Source: Marinilabiliaceae bacterium (GTDB lineage Bacteria > Bacteroidota > Bacteroidia > Bacteroidales > Marinilabiliaceae). Taken from it: 64,000 bases of DNA. Of the stretch, positions 52,248-62,377 are shown in pieces; position 1 is the stretch's first letter; every line of letters begins with the position of its first letter. The stretch lies in contig JABUTU010000055.1 in assembly GCA_021443545.1 (NCBI GenBank), positions 1 to 64,000 on the forward strand, read 5' to 3'. The translations under genes and the position numbers were made by a program. The notes beneath the pieces are model-generated. The model did not search any database. It worked only from the letters and a program-made list of their open reading frames with translations, and was not told where the DNA came from.

Positions 52248-55200
52248 TTATGCGAGAGCCAATTCTATCTCATTGTTTCTATCAATAAATTCAAGCAGAG
52301 AAGCTCCAAGCAGGGTTTTGTATTCTTTTAAGGAGTTTAGCATGACTTCTCGATTGTGTGACGAATCGATTAGCATGAACTTAAGAGGGACTATTTTTTT
52401 GTCTATCTTTTCATTATCATTAACATCAGACTCACGTAACTTTATAATCTTTTCGTTTTCGGATGATAAGAAATTGTCTATATCGTCTGTAAGAAAACTA
52501 TTCAGGTTCTCGATATTAATCTTTAATACAGCCGTGTTGAAGTGGCGATAGACGAGAAGATCGGAGAGGAATCCGACAGACATGTAGTATAGTCTCAGAT
52601 CATTAGGGTTATACCTTGAAGGGCTTACGGTGATTGTTATGTATATGTATGTATTCAGAATGAGAATATTGCCGTAACGTTTAATATCTTCTTCGTGAAA
52701 GAAGAATTCATTCTTACTTTCTGCATCCTCTAAGGTGATGCAGATATAGGGTTTATCTCTTTTTGTAAGACCGTTTCTGACATTTGTAATTATGCCAGCG
52801 ATGGTGATTTGTTTTCCTTTGAAATTCGGATAATTATCTTTGGTTATACTATCTACTTTGGCGTTTACTATGTACCTCATTTCGAACTTATATGCGTCGA
52901 GAGGATGGGCAGAGAGGTAGATGCCGACTAATTGTTTTTCTTTGTTGAGGCGTTCAAGGCTACTCCATGGAACGTCAACAACTGGGAGTTCAGGACGAGT
53001 TATAGAAGATGTGATGAACTCCTCACCAAAGAGTGAGTTGCTATATTGGCTCTTGCCCGATTGAAACTTAGAACCATAGGATGTCATTATCTCAGCACCA
53101 GTTCTGCCTTGTCCGTTTATGCAAAAAAGTTGCTCTCTGGAGAAATCTTCAAAGGAGTCAAACGCTCCTGCCAGAGCAAGTGCCTCAATGGTTTTTCTGT
53201 TGCACGTGGATAAATCCACGCGTTCTACAAAGTCGTATATGCTTTTGAATGGGCCATTTGCATTGCGTTCTTTGATAATTGCGTAAACGGCTCCCTCTCC
53301 GACACCCTTTACTCCGCTCATGCCGAAAAGAACTTCGCCTTTGTTGTTCACGGTGAAGTTCAGTTCTGATTCATTAATGTCAGGCCCCTTTACTGCAATT
53401 TGCATAGACTTGCACTCCTCCATGAATTTCTGGATCTCCTTTATGTCGTCTTTATTGAGAGTCAGACATGCTGCCATATACTCTTCTGGGTAGTGAGCCT
53501 TCAGATAACCAGTCTGGTATGCAACCCATGCGTAGCATGTGGAGTGTGATTTATTGAATGCGTATGAAGCAAAGGCCTCCCATTTCTTCCATATCGTCTC
53601 CAATATTTGTGGGTCATGACCATTGGCTTGTCCTCCCTCGATGAATTTCTTTTTAAGACCTTCCAGTATGGTTATCAATTTCTTACCCATTGCTTTACGA
53701 AGCATATCGCTTTCGCCTCGGGTGAAGCCTGCGAGTTGTCGGGAGAGTAGCATGACTTGTTCCTGATAGACAGTGACACCGTATGTATCCTTAAGGTATT
53801 TGTCCATGATAGGTATGTCGTATACTATTGGTTCCTCTCCATGTTTTCTCTTGATAAAGTTTGGTATATACTCAATAGGTCCGGGTCGATAGAGAGCATT
53901 CATGGCAATCAAGTCGGTTATAACTGTTGGTTTAAGATCCTTGAGGTGTTTCTGCATACCTGGGGATTCAAACTGGAAAATACCAACAGTGTGACCGTCT
54001 GAGAATAGCTTGTATGTCAATTCGTCGTCGATTGGAATTGCTTCGATATCGATATCTATGTTGTGGCGTTTCTTTATGTTTCGCAGGGCTTCTCTCTGCA
54101 GAGTAAGGGTGGATAGACCTAAGAAGTCCATTTTTATAAGTCCGACGCTCTCAACATAGTGACCATCGTATTGAGTTACAATGACATCGTTTCCACTCAC
54201 TCTATCCTTAATCGTTGCCATAGGTGCGAACTTAGCGAGTTCGTCGGCTCCGATGATAACGCCGCAGGCGTGTATTCCTGTCTGTCTGATAGTATCTTCC
54301 AGGTCTTCTGCGTAGGATAGCGTTTGCGAGAGGTTGATATCGTCTCCGTATCTGGCCTCTTTTAGCTCGTTAATGTATTTGAAGCAGTTTTTAAGATTTA
54401 CCTTTGGTTTCTTGCCCTTTTCGTTTTTTGGGACATCGTCTGCGAACTCTTTGTCGGGTACATATTTTGTCAACTCAATGCTCTTCTCGAGAGGTACTCT
54501 TTGAATTCTACACAAATCTTTAATACTTGATTTTGTTGCCATAGTACCATAGGTTATGATGTGAGCGACGTGGTCGTATCCATATCGTTCGGTAACCCAG
54601 TTGAGGACATCACCTCTTCGGCAATCCTCGAAATCAACATCTATATCAGGCAGAGATATACGATCGGGATTAAGGAATCGTTCGAAAAGCAGGTCGTACC
54701 TGAGGGGGTCAACATTTGTAATCCAAAGGCAGTAAGCAACGACGGAACCAGCTGCAGAACCACGACCGGGACCAACCCAAATATCGAGTTCTTCTCGTGC
54801 TCCTCTAATATAGTCTTGAACAATAAGGAAATATCCAGGGAAACCCATGGATTTCATTATGTATAACTCAAAATTGATGCGTTCTTTGACTTTGTCGGGA
54901 GGTATAGGGTTGTTTTCAGCATCGATAGCTTTGTCTAAATTCTCACCATATCGTTTCTGAGCCCCTTCCCAAGTGATTTTGTTTAAGTAATCAGCTTCGA
55001 GCTTGATGCGATATAGTTTCTCGTAGCCTCCAATAGTCTTAATTTTTTTCTCAGCATCCTCCTGAGAGAGAACGACATTTCCATTCTCATCGCGAGTAAA
55101 TTCGTCGAACAGGTCTTTGTCTGTAAACTTCTTTCTATACTCTTCTTCAGTGCCAAATTCTTCGGGAATAGGAAATTTAGGCATGATAGGACCACTGTCG

Positions 55201-56219
55201 ATTGAGAAGACCTCGACCTTCTCTGCAATCTCCATAGTATTAGCAAGGGCCTCAGGGTAGTCTGGGAAGGTGGTAGCCATCTCCTCTGGGGTCTTTAACC
55301 ACTCTTGTTTACTATAGTGCATACGATTTGGGTCGTCGTATTCGGAACCTGTTGAAAGGCAGATGAGACGGTCGTGAGCTTCTGCATGAGCCTCTTCAAC
55401 GAAATGAACGTCATTCGTTGCAATAATCTTAATGTTGAATTTATGAGCCAGTTCAACAAGATGCGGGTTTACCATTTTCTGCCGTTCGTAGAAACTGGTT
55501 TCTGCGTTAGGTTTATCGGTTTTATGACGTTGCAGTTCTATGTAGTAATCATCGCCAAATAAATTCTTAAACCATTGAACGCTCTTTTCAGCCTCTTCCA
55601 TATTACCCGCAATAATATGTTGTGGGATTTCGCCACCAAGACATGCAGAGCAACAAATCAGACCCTCGTGATATTGCGAAAGGATATTCTTATCAATACG
55701 AGGTTTGCCATAAAAACCATCAATCCATGAGATTGATACAAGTTTGCATAGATTCTTATATCCAGTGTAGTTTTTAGCTAAGAGGATGAGGTGGTATCCT
55801 GAGCGGTCGACAGTCGACTCCCTTCCTGTTTCGGGGTCTAAGGCTTTTATGGTTTTGTCTTTGTCTTTTAAAGTTCGCCTTGCGCAGTATGCTTCAACAC
55901 CGATGATGGCTTTAAAAGGGATGTATGCGGCCTCTTTTGCTGTCAGTTCATCAATCTTTTTTTGCAGTTCTGCTTTTTTGTTTTCATCTTCACATTTAGA
56001 TAAATCAGCCTTCGCTTCCTTAAGACTATTCTTGAGTTTCCCATTGATTTTCTTAACGCTGTCAACGAACTCCTTGATGCCGTACATGGCTCCGTGGTCG
56101 GTCAGCGCCATAGCATTCATGCCGTTAGCCTGACACTTGCTGATGAGGTCATTGATTTTGCACATACCGTCCAAGACGGAGTAGTGAGAGTGAACGTGAA
56201 GATGAGTAAATGCAACCAT
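52248..56219 (-). CDS. dnaE: DNA polymerase III alpha subunit
   Basis: A 1323-residue replicative polymerase from ATG 56219 (MVAFTHLHVHSHYSVLDG), the PHP domain start; a further seven residues upstream are unlikely. PHP motifs HLHVHSHYS and ALTDHGAMYG are kept. A charged, coiled-coil-like insertion of about 45 residues (near 45-95) splits the PHP domain and explains part of the extra length over E. coli. The catalytic aspartates lie in DIDVDFED; the fingers (GPGRGSAAGSVVAY), helix-hairpin-helix and C-terminal OB region (IAGIITNVRNGLTKRDKPY) follow. It copies the chromosome with the clamp and loader encoded elsewhere. Confidence 0.96.
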   Translation of the reverse strand: MVAFTHLHVHSHYSVLDGMCKINDLISKCQANGMNAMALTDHGAMYGIKEFVDSVKKINGKLKNSLKEAKADLSKCEDENKKAELQKKIDELTAKEAAYIPFKAIIGVEAYCARRTLKDKDKTIKALDPETGRESTVDRSGYHLILLAKNYTGYKNLCKLVSISWIDGFYGKPRIDKNILSQYHEGLICCSACLGGEIPQHIIAGNMEEAEKSVQWFKNLFGDDYYIELQRHKTDKPNAETSFYERQKMVNPHLVELAHKFNIKIIATNDVHFVEEAHAEAHDRLICLSTGSEYDDPNRMHYSKQEWLKTPEEMATTFPDYPEALANTMEIAEKVEVFSIDSGPIMPKFPIPEEFGTEEEYRKKFTDKDLFDEFTRDENGNVVLSQEDAEKKIKTIGGYEKLYRIKLEADYLNKITWEGAQKRYGENLDKAIDAENNPIPPDKVKERINFELYIMKSMGFPGYFLIVQDYIRGAREELDIWVGPGRGSAAGSVVAYCLWITNVDPLRYDLLFERFLNPDRISLPDIDVDFEDCRRGDVLNWVTERYGYDHVAHIITYGTMATKSSIKDLCRIQRVPLEKSIELTKYVPDKEFADDVPKNEKGKKPKVNLKNCFKYINELKEARYGDDINLSQTLSYAEDLEDTIRQTGIHACGVIIGADELAKFAPMATIKDRVSGNDVIVTQYDGHYVESVGLIKMDFLGLSTLTLQREALRNIKKRHNIDIDIEAIPIDDELTYKLFSDGHTVGIFQFESPGMQKHLKDLKPTVITDLIAMNALYRPGPIEYIPNFIKRKHGEEPIVYDIPIMDKYLKDTYGVTVYQEQVMLLSRQLAGFTRGESDMLRKAMGKKLITILEGLKKKFIEGGQANGHDPQILETIWKKWEAFASYAFNKSHSTCYAWVAYQTGYLKAHYPEEYMAACLTLNKDDIKEIQKFMEECKSMQIAVKGPDINESELNFTVNNKGEVLFGMSGVKGVGEGAVYAIIKERNANGPFKSIYDFVERVDLSTCNRKTIEALALAGAFDSFEDFSREQLFCINGQGRTGAEIMTSYGSKFQSGKSQYSNSLFGEEFITSSITRPELPVVDVPWSSLERLNKEKQLVGIYLSAHPLDAYKFEMRYIVNAKVDSITKDNYPNFKGKQITIAGIITNVRNGLTKRDKPYICITLEDAESKNEFFFHEEDIKRYGNILILNTYIYITITVSPSRYNPNDLRLYYMSVGFLSDLLVYRHFNTAVLKINIENLNSFLTDDIDNFLSSENEKIIKLRESDVNDNEKIDKKIVPLKFMLIDSSHNREVMLNSLKEYKTLLGASLLEFIDRNNEIELALA

Positions 56220-56237
56220 ATTTCTTTTTTTACATGG

Positions 56238-56245
56238 CAAATATA
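56238..56245 (-). promoter_or_regulatory. -7 element of dnaE
   Basis: The minus strand reads TATATTTG, 18 nt before the dnaE start codon. No -33 match at the usual spacing was seen. Confidence 0.45.
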
Positions 56246-56299
56246 GTGTAAATGGCGTGACAGAACTTGGTATAGGTTGTTAATTTTTTTATCTCCTCG

Positions 56300-57247
56300 C
56301 TATGAGTTTGTTATGATTTGAGATTCTTTCTGTTTGGTTTTGCCTCTGACTATGACTATTGAGATTCCTATAATAATGATAGCCATTGAGAGGAACGATA
56401 GCCAGGATGGTCTTTCTTGAAAGAGAATCATTCCAATTGCAACTGCTGTTATCGGTTCAAAAGCCCCTAAGATGGCAGCAATTGTCGGACCGACGTCGTG
56501 AATAGACTTTGCCAGTAACGTGATAGAAATAAGTGTTGGGAATAGACCCAACGATATTGCACAGAGCCAATCCCTATCAGATGAGAGACAAATTGTTGAG
56601 TAGTTGAAGATATTGGTTAAGACAGCAATGCTATATAAAATCGACCCCACTACAATCGAATAGAACGATAGTCGGGCAGAAGAGACACGGGAAAGAATTT
56701 TGTCCTGTTGTGTGGCAACAATATAGATGGCATATAGTAGTGACGAAAGAATTACAAGGCATATTCCAAATAACATTTTGGTGAAATCTATCGCATCTCC
56801 CTCTTCTGGTTTAATGTTTAGTAATATTATTCCTAAACAGACCATAATCATACCTACCGATTGAAGTTTGCTGATTTTTTCTTTGTATGCTATTGCCATT
56901 ACGATGGCGACAAAGGCTGGGTAGCAGAAGAGAAGGGTAGAGGCGATGGAGACTGGGATATATTGGTATGAGACAAAAAGAGTTAGCGATGAAAGGCTGA
57001 ATATTATCCCCATTAAAATCAGTCTCCAGAATTCAGATTTAGTGCACTTAAATTGTTCACGACGCACTAACAATAGTAGGGTGATGAACAGTGCAGCAAA
57101 TAAGTAGCGGTACATCAAAACCACCATAGGAGAGAAACCACTCTGATACAGGTAGAGTGCTGTTGGGTTTACACCATAGCAAGCAGCGGATAGAGCTCCA
57201 AGGATAATGCCACGAGTGAAATTTTTCTCTCTAACAACAAAATCCAT
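56300..57247 (-). CDS. EamA-family (DMT) transporter
   Basis: A 315-residue protein with ten predicted membrane helices in two EamA repeats (about 15-145 and 160-300), e.g. SIASTLLFCYPAFVAIVMAI and its counterpart GPTIAAILGAFEPITAVAIG. Such carriers export or import small metabolites; the substrate is unknown. It follows lgt by 8 nt, so the two are in one transcript. Confidence 0.88.
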   Translation of the reverse strand: MDFVVREKNFTRGIILGALSAACYGVNPTALYLYQSGFSPMVVLMYRYLFAALFITLLLLVRREQFKCTKSEFWRLILMGIIFSLSSLTLFVSYQYIPVSIASTLLFCYPAFVAIVMAIAYKEKISKLQSVGMIMVCLGIILLNIKPEEGDAIDFTKMLFGICLVILSSLLYAIYIVATQQDKILSRVSSARLSFYSIVVGSILYSIAVLTNIFNYSTICLSSDRDWLCAISLGLFPTLISITLLAKSIHDVGPTIAAILGAFEPITAVAIGMILFQERPSWLSFLSMAIIIIGISIVIVRGKTKQKESQIITNS

Positions 57248-57255
57248 GGGTAGAG

Positions 57256-58086
57256 CTATTTCTTAGATTTCATTGGGGGATATATTACAGGTTTGTTCCT
57301 GAAGGCATATACGATAGTGACAATTCCCAATATTACAAATGGAATGCTTAGGATTTGTCCCATGTTAAGTACCATGTTGTCTTCAAATGCTTCTTGATTC
57401 TCTTTTAAACCCTCAATAATGAATCGGAACCCGAATACGGAAACTAAAAATATGCCAAATAGGGCACCTTGACGAGTAATGTAATTCTTCTTCCAATAGA
57501 GAAACCAAACCAGAAAAAATGTGATGAGATACCATCCTGCTTCGTATATCTGAGTGGGATGACGAGGAATGAGGGCTTCGTCGGGACTCAGACGTAGGAA
57601 GCGGAATGCCCACGATACATCTGTAGGCTTTCCGTATATTTCAGAGTTGAAAAGATTCCCCATCCTGATAAAGAATGCAGCTAACCCGACTGGGAGCGTT
57701 AGGTGGTCAACTACCCATAGATATGTGCGCTTTGAGACCCTTTTGTGGTAGATATATAAGGCAATCATTAGGCCAATAGTACCTCCATGACTTGCCAAAC
57801 CTCCCTCCCAGACCTTGAATATATCTATAGGGTGTTGTGAATAATAATCCCATGCATAAAAGAAGACATGACCTAACCTTGCACCTACTATTGTGGCGAT
57901 AAAAGTATATATGAATATTTTATCACACCATTCTTCAGGAACTCCCTCATTCTGGAACATTTTTTCAACGATCATATAGCCCAGCCAAAAAGCGATGGCA
58001 AAAAACAGACTATAATAGCGTAACCCGAAGGCTCCTATGTTGAAAATGACTGGGTCAACATTCCAATCTATATATCCTAAGATCAT
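57256..58086 (-). CDS. lgt: Prolipoprotein diacylglyceryl transferase
   Basis: A 276-residue membrane enzyme with seven helices. The Lgt signature is RMGNLFNSEIYGKPT, with ASHGGTIGL and RHPTQIYEAG also conserved. It moves diacylglycerol from phosphatidylglycerol to the lipobox cysteine of prolipoproteins, such as GldD and the GH5 lipoprotein in this window. It lies 49 nt after secA. Confidence 0.95.
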   Translation of the reverse strand: MILGYIDWNVDPVIFNIGAFGLRYYSLFFAIAFWLGYMIVEKMFQNEGVPEEWCDKIFIYTFIATIVGARLGHVFFYAWDYYSQHPIDIFKVWEGGLASHGGTIGLMIALYIYHKRVSKRTYLWVVDHLTLPVGLAAFFIRMGNLFNSEIYGKPTDVSWAFRFLRLSPDEALIPRHPTQIYEAGWYLITFFLVWFLYWKKNYITRQGALFGIFLVSVFGFRFIIEGLKENQEAFEDNMVLNMGQILSIPFVILGIVTIVYAFRNKPVIYPPMKSKK

Positions 58087-58135
58087 ATAATCCTTGCTTA
58101 TTATTAAAGGGGCAGTCAGCTATTATCCCTATGGT

Positions 58136-61100
58136 TTATAGGTTTTTTCCATGACAGTTTTTGTATTTCTTGCCAGAGCCACATGGACATGGTTCGTTGC
58201 GACCTACTGTTTTCTCAACTCTTATAGGCATTGTAGGTCTTGGCATTTGTCCTCCAGTAGGCATAGCCTGCGGACCCGTTATGGGCTTTTGTTGTTGAGG
58301 CGTTTGTGCATCAGCGTGCTGAGCTTGGAGACGTTCTATCTCCTTTTTGCGTCGCATCATTTCAGCTTGCATTCTGGCTGTAGCCTGAGCCTGAGCTGCG
58401 GCAATCTCCTCTTCGTTTCTCATTTTGATAGAGAGTTTTGACAATGCCGAAACAACGCTTGTGTTGATTGTTTCAATCATCGACTTGAAGAGGTTGAACG
58501 ACTCGAATTTGTAAATCAAGAGAGGGTCCTTTTGTTCGTATGAAGCGTTCTGAACAGATGTGCGCAGTTCATCCAACTGGCGTAAATGCTCTCTCCATGA
58601 ATCGTCGATTGTCATGAGTATGATAGCCTTCTGCATAGTCTTTATGATGTCAGCACAGTCTGTCTTGTAAGCTTTCTCAAGGTCGTGAGGTATTTCATAT
58701 ACATGAGCACCATCGGTTATAGGAATAACGATGTTTTTATAGCGTCCAGGCTGCTCTTCCATGACACGTCGTACGGCCGGGATTGACCTTTGACGTATCT
58801 CTTCGCATCTCTCTTGTATTGCCTTCCATGCTACCTCGTAGGTAATCAGAGTCAGTTCATCCTCGTTCTTTTTCTCAAGGTCATCCTCTGAGAAAGGTAC
58901 ATTTATAGAGAAAATTTTCATGAAGTCAAGTTTCAGACCTTCATAGTCTTTTGCATCTTTTGCACCTTGAATGAGGCCGAATGCCGTATCTTGAATCATG
59001 TTTGTTATATCAATCTCCAATCTCTCGCCGAAGAGCGCATGCTTACGTTTTTTGTATATGACTTCACGTTGAGAGTTCATGACGTCATCATATTCGAGCA
59101 ATCTTTTTCGTATACCAAAGTTGTTCTCTTCGACTTTTCGTTGAGCTTTCTCTATGGCACTTGTCATCTGCTTGAGCTGTATTGACTGGCCCTCTTCCCA
59201 CGTGCGATCGAGGAGTTTCATAGCCATATTATTAGAGCCGAAGAGACGCATGAGGTTGTCTTCCATAGATACGAAGAAGAGAGATGAGCCTGGGTCACCC
59301 TGACGTCCTGCTCGGCCACGTAACTGACGGTCGACGCGGCGGCTCTCATGTCGCTCTGTTCCAATGATAGCCAAACCACCCAACTCTTTTACTTCGTCGG
59401 TGAGCTTAATATCGGTACCACGACCAGCCATGTTGGTTGCGATAGTCACTGCTCCAGGACGACCCGCCAAAGCAACAATATCGGCCTCCTTCTGGTGAAG
59501 TTTAGCATTCAAGACATTGTGGTTGATATTTCGCATTTTAAGCATGCGACTCAGCAACTCACTTACATCGACACTTGTTGTGCCCACCAAAACAGGTCTG
59601 CCAATTTCGTGTAATCTTATAATTTCATCAATTACAGCTGAGAACTTCTCCTTTGTGGTTTTGTATATAATGTCGTTCATATCCTTACGTGCGATAGGAC
59701 GATTAGTAGGGATAATTACAACATCGAGTTTGTATATGTTCCAGAATTCACCAGCTTCAGTTTCGGCTGTACCAGTCATTCCTGAAAGCTTGTGGTACAT
59801 ACGGAAATAATTTTGAAGAGTGATTGTTGCATATGTTTGTGTAGGGTCTTCAATTTTAACCCGCTCTTTAGCTTCGAGAGCCTGATGTAAGCCGTCTGAG
59901 TAACGGCGGCCTTCCATGATTCGGCCTGTCTGTTCGTCTACTATTTTGACTTGATTGTCAATGACGACATACTCGATGTCTTTGTCGAACAGTGTATATG
60001 CCTTCAGAAGCTGATTTATCGTGTGCAGACGCTCGCTCTTAACGGAGTAGTCTTGCATGAGTTCGTTCTTTAACGAGATCTTTTCTTCTTCGCTCTTGTC
60101 GCTCTTTTCGATATTAGCCATTTCTGAACCAACATCAGGAAGGACAAAGTAGTCTTTTTCATCGGAGTGTGCAGAGAGAGCATCAATACCCTTGTCTGTT
60201 AGTTCTATTGATTTATGCTTCTCGTCGATAACAAAGTAGAGAGGGTCCGTTGCTATATGCATGTTTTTATTATTTTCCTGCATATAGAAGTTTTCTGTCT
60301 TTGTCAAGATTTCAGTCATTCCCGGCTCGCTGAGGAACTTAATCAAAGGACGATTTTTAGGCAGACCTTTGTAAGAACGGAACAAAAGAAGGGCTCCCTC
60401 CTCTTTTTCCTTTTTGTCGTCAGATGCCAGTTTTTTCTTAGCATCAGCAAATATTGAACTAATCATAGAGTGTTGAGCCTCTACGAGTTTCTCGACATTA
60501 GGCTTAAGCTGCTCGAATTGCTGTTCTCCGCGTTTAGGAACAGGACCTGATATTATAAGCGGGGTACGGGCGTCATCGATGAGGACAGAGTCAACCTCGT
60601 CGACAATGGCGTAGTTGTGTTTTCGCTGTACGAGATCTTCTGGATGGGTTGCACCATTGTCACGGAGATAGTCGAAACCAAATTCATTGTTTGTGCCGAA
60701 AGTAATATCACAAGCATAAGCTTTGCGACGTTCTACAGAGTTGGGACGATGTTTGTCGATACAATCTACAGTCAGTCCATGGAACTCATAAAGAGGACCC
60801 ATCCATTCGGAGTCACGTTTTGACAAGTAGTCGTTGACGGTAACAACGTGAACGCCACGTCCAGCCAAAGCGTTGAGGAAGACAGGTAGTGTAGCTACCA
60901 ATGTTTTACCTTCTCCAGTAGCCATCTCGGCGATCTTGCCTTGATGGAGCACGATACCACCGATGAGCTGTACATCGTAATGTACCATTTCCCACTTCAT
61001 GTCGTTGCCACCAGCGGTCCAATGGTTTTTCCAGATTGCTTTGTCGCCATCAATAGTAACATACTCCTTAGCAGAAGCAATCTCGCGATCCCTCTCACTT

Positions 61101-61501
61101 GCTGTTACGATTATCTCCTCGTTTTCAGAGAAACGTCTTGCAGTATCCTTTATAATAGCGAAGGCTTCGGGCAGAATTTGGGTCAGGACCTCTTCCACCT
61201 TGCTGTCGACCTGTTTTTCTATCTCGTCAATCTCTTTGTAAAGAGAATCTTTTTTGTCGATAGGGCATTCGTTTGATTCAGCCTCGTTGCGAAGTTCATC
61301 GCTTTTCTTCTGAAGGTCGCAAATGGCTTCAGCTATTTGTTGACGAAGTGCCGTTGTGCGCAATCGCAACTCATCATTGCTTAAGCTGTTGATAGTCGGA
61401 TATATCTCCTTTATCTTGGCCACGATAGGAGCAATCTCCTTCATGTCCTTCTCGTATTTGCTGCCAAATATTTTGGTCAGTAGATTGTTTATAAATGACA
61501 T
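58136..61501 (-). CDS. secA: Preprotein translocase ATPase SecA
   Basis: A 1121-residue motor protein. Walker A is MATGEGKTL, the DEAD-like box is [20 protein letters not shown], and the preprotein cross-linking and helical-wing domains follow. The second nucleotide fold has [11 protein letters not shown] and [19 protein letters not shown]. The C-terminal zinc tail is [16 protein letters not shown]. It is longer than E. coli SecA through insertions in the first nucleotide-binding domain, as in other Bacteroidetes. It pushes precursors through SecYEG. Confidence 0.97.
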   Translation of the reverse strand: MSFINNLLTKIFGSKYEKDMKEIAPIVAKIKEIYPTINSLSNDELRLRTTALRQQIAEAICDLQKKSDELRNEAESNECPIDKKDSLYKEIDEIEKQVDSKVEEVLTQILPEAFAIIKDTARRFSENEEIIVTASERDREIASAKEYVTIDGDKAIWKNHWTAGGNDMKWEMVHYDVQLIGGIVLHQGKIAEMATGEGKTLVATLPVFLNALAGRGVHVVTVNDYLSKRDSEWMGPLYEFHGLTVDCIDKHRPNSVERRKAYACDITFGTNNEFGFDYLRDNGATHPEDLVQRKHNYAIVDEVDSVLIDDARTPLIISGPVPKRGEQQFEQLKPNVEKLVEAQHSMISSIFADAKKKLASDDKKEKEEGALLLFRSYKGLPKNRPLIKFLSEPGMTEILTKTENFYMQENNKNMHIATDPLYFVIDEKHKSIELTDKGIDALSAHSDEKDYFVLPDVGSEMANIEKSDKSEEEKISLKNELMQDYSVKSERLHTINQLLKAYTLFDKDIEYVVIDNQVKIVDEQTGRIMEGRRYSDGLHQALEAKERVKIEDPTQTYATITLQNYFRMYHKLSGMTGTAETEAGEFWNIYKLDVVIIPTNRPIARKDMNDIIYKTTKEKFSAVIDEIIRLHEIGRPVLVGTTSVDVSELLSRMLKMRNINHNVLNAKLHQKEADIVALAGRPGAVTIATNMAGRGTDIKLTDEVKELGGLAIIGTERHESRRVDRQLRGRAGRQGDPGSSLFFVSMEDNLMRLFGSNNMAMKLLDRTWEEGQSIQLKQMTSAIEKAQRKVEENNFGIRKRLLEYDDVMNSQREVIYKKRKHALFGERLEIDITNMIQDTAFGLIQGAKDAKDYEGLKLDFMKIFSINVPFSEDDLEKKNEDELTLITYEVAWKAIQERCEEIRQRSIPAVRRVMEEQPGRYKNIVIPITDGAHVYEIPHDLEKAYKTDCADIIKTMQKAIILMTIDDSWREHLRQLDELRTSVQNASYEQKDPLLIYKFESFNLFKSMIETINTSVVSALSKLSIKMRNEEEIAAAQAQATARMQAEMMRRKKEIERLQAQHADAQTPQQQKPITGPQAMPTGGQMPRPTMPIRVEKTVGRNEPCPCGSGKKYKNCHGKNL

Positions 61502-61565
61502 TCTAAATCGGTATTCTTTGTTTGTCTTTCTTTTATAAAAATCATTCGATTTGATTTTCGTGATG

Positions 61566-61573
61566 CAAAAGTA
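61566..61573 (-). promoter_or_regulatory. -7 element of secA
   Basis: The minus strand reads TACTTTTG, 64 nt before the secA start; a TTTC about 19 nt upstream is a weak -33 candidate. Confidence 0.45.
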
Positions 61574-61650
61574 ACAACTAATATTGAAAATTGAAATATC
61601 TCACGATTTGAAATGTCATTTAGTTGGTCATTATGATTCTCGAAGAGAAT

Positions 61651-61686
61651 AAAAAACCCATGACAGATGCTGAATCTGTTCATGGG
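61651..61686 (-). terminator. Terminator of the YfiR-like gene
   Basis: CCCATGACAGAT (61657-61668) pairs with ATCTGTTCATGGG (61674-61686, one bulged T); six T follow on the minus strand. Confidence 0.8.
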
Positions 61687-61709
61687 AAAAATGTTATGTT
61701 GTTTTGTGA

Positions 61710-62213
61710 TTAGTCTAATTCAGTGCCGAGAGATAATAGCTTCTGTGAAACACTTAGCCCAAAATTCTTGATGTTCTTATTTGAAATTTCAAAGTTAAGT
61801 TTGCCGTTATCAGATACGAATGAGATGCCTGCGCCCATAGAGCACATACCTTTTTTGCCACTTACAATCAGTGTCTTATTGCCCGTTTGGTTTGTAATGA
61901 GTTGACTGATTTGCGACGTTTTAGATTCACCAACGATAATGATGTCAGATTTTGGAATGCCGTTGACAGAAGCTGCACTATTTATGACTACAGAGCGAGC
62001 ACCTACCTTTTTCGTTTTAGCAAGAGTGGTAAGTTCAGCTACCAAGTCATTGTCACCAATAACACAGATGTTAAGGTCTCTATTGGCGTCCTCAGGAGGC
62101 CAGCCAATATTCTTTGCGAAGTTGTATACATAAAGCGCTTGGAATTTCGACATCTGCGCTTCTGCCATGCAACAACTTACTGTTAACGCCAGTAATATTA
62201 GTAATTTTTTCAT
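61710..62213 (-). CDS. YfiR/DUF4154-family periplasmic protein
   Basis: A 167-residue protein. Signal peptide MKKLLILLALTVSCCMAEAQ, then the YfiR-like pattern KFQALYVYNFAKNIGWP near the start, LNICVIGDNDLVAELT and NQTGNKTLIVSGKKGM, ending LNFEISNKNIKNFGLSVSQKLLSLG. In Pseudomonas YfiR restrains a diguanylate cyclase, but Bacteroidales homologues have no such partner nearby. The function here is open. It is monocistronic. Confidence 0.82.
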   Translation of the reverse strand: MKKLLILLALTVSCCMAEAQMSKFQALYVYNFAKNIGWPPEDANRDLNICVIGDNDLVAELTTLAKTKKVGARSVVINSAASVNGIPKSDIIIVGESKTSQISQLITNQTGNKTLIVSGKKGMCSMGAGISFVSDNGKLNFEISNKNIKNFGLSVSQKLLSLGTELD

Positions 62214-62321
62214 AGAAACTGAATTGTTTTAGATTAATCAATTACGTCTACGCACTTATTTGTTTTTTGTTACTCAAAATGAAATAAAGTTTGTTTGTTG
62301 TTGATTTCAAAAGCTCAATAA

Positions 62322-62354
62322 TTGTTTTTCACTTTAATAAATTTAATACTTTTG
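62322..62354 (+). promoter_or_regulatory. Promoter of the sialate O-acetylesterase-like gene
   Basis: TACTTTTG (62347-62354) is a -7 match with a TTG at 62322-62324 about 22 nt upstream. Its position puts transcription start near 62360 and rules out the longer reading frame from 62291. Confidence 0.55.
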
Positions 62355-62377
62355 TGAATCGCATTTATTTGAAAGTT

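Noticed and set aside
62291..62377. N-terminal extension of the sialate O-acetylesterase-like protein
   Set aside because: The predicted promoter lies inside it, and a good signal peptide starts at 62378.
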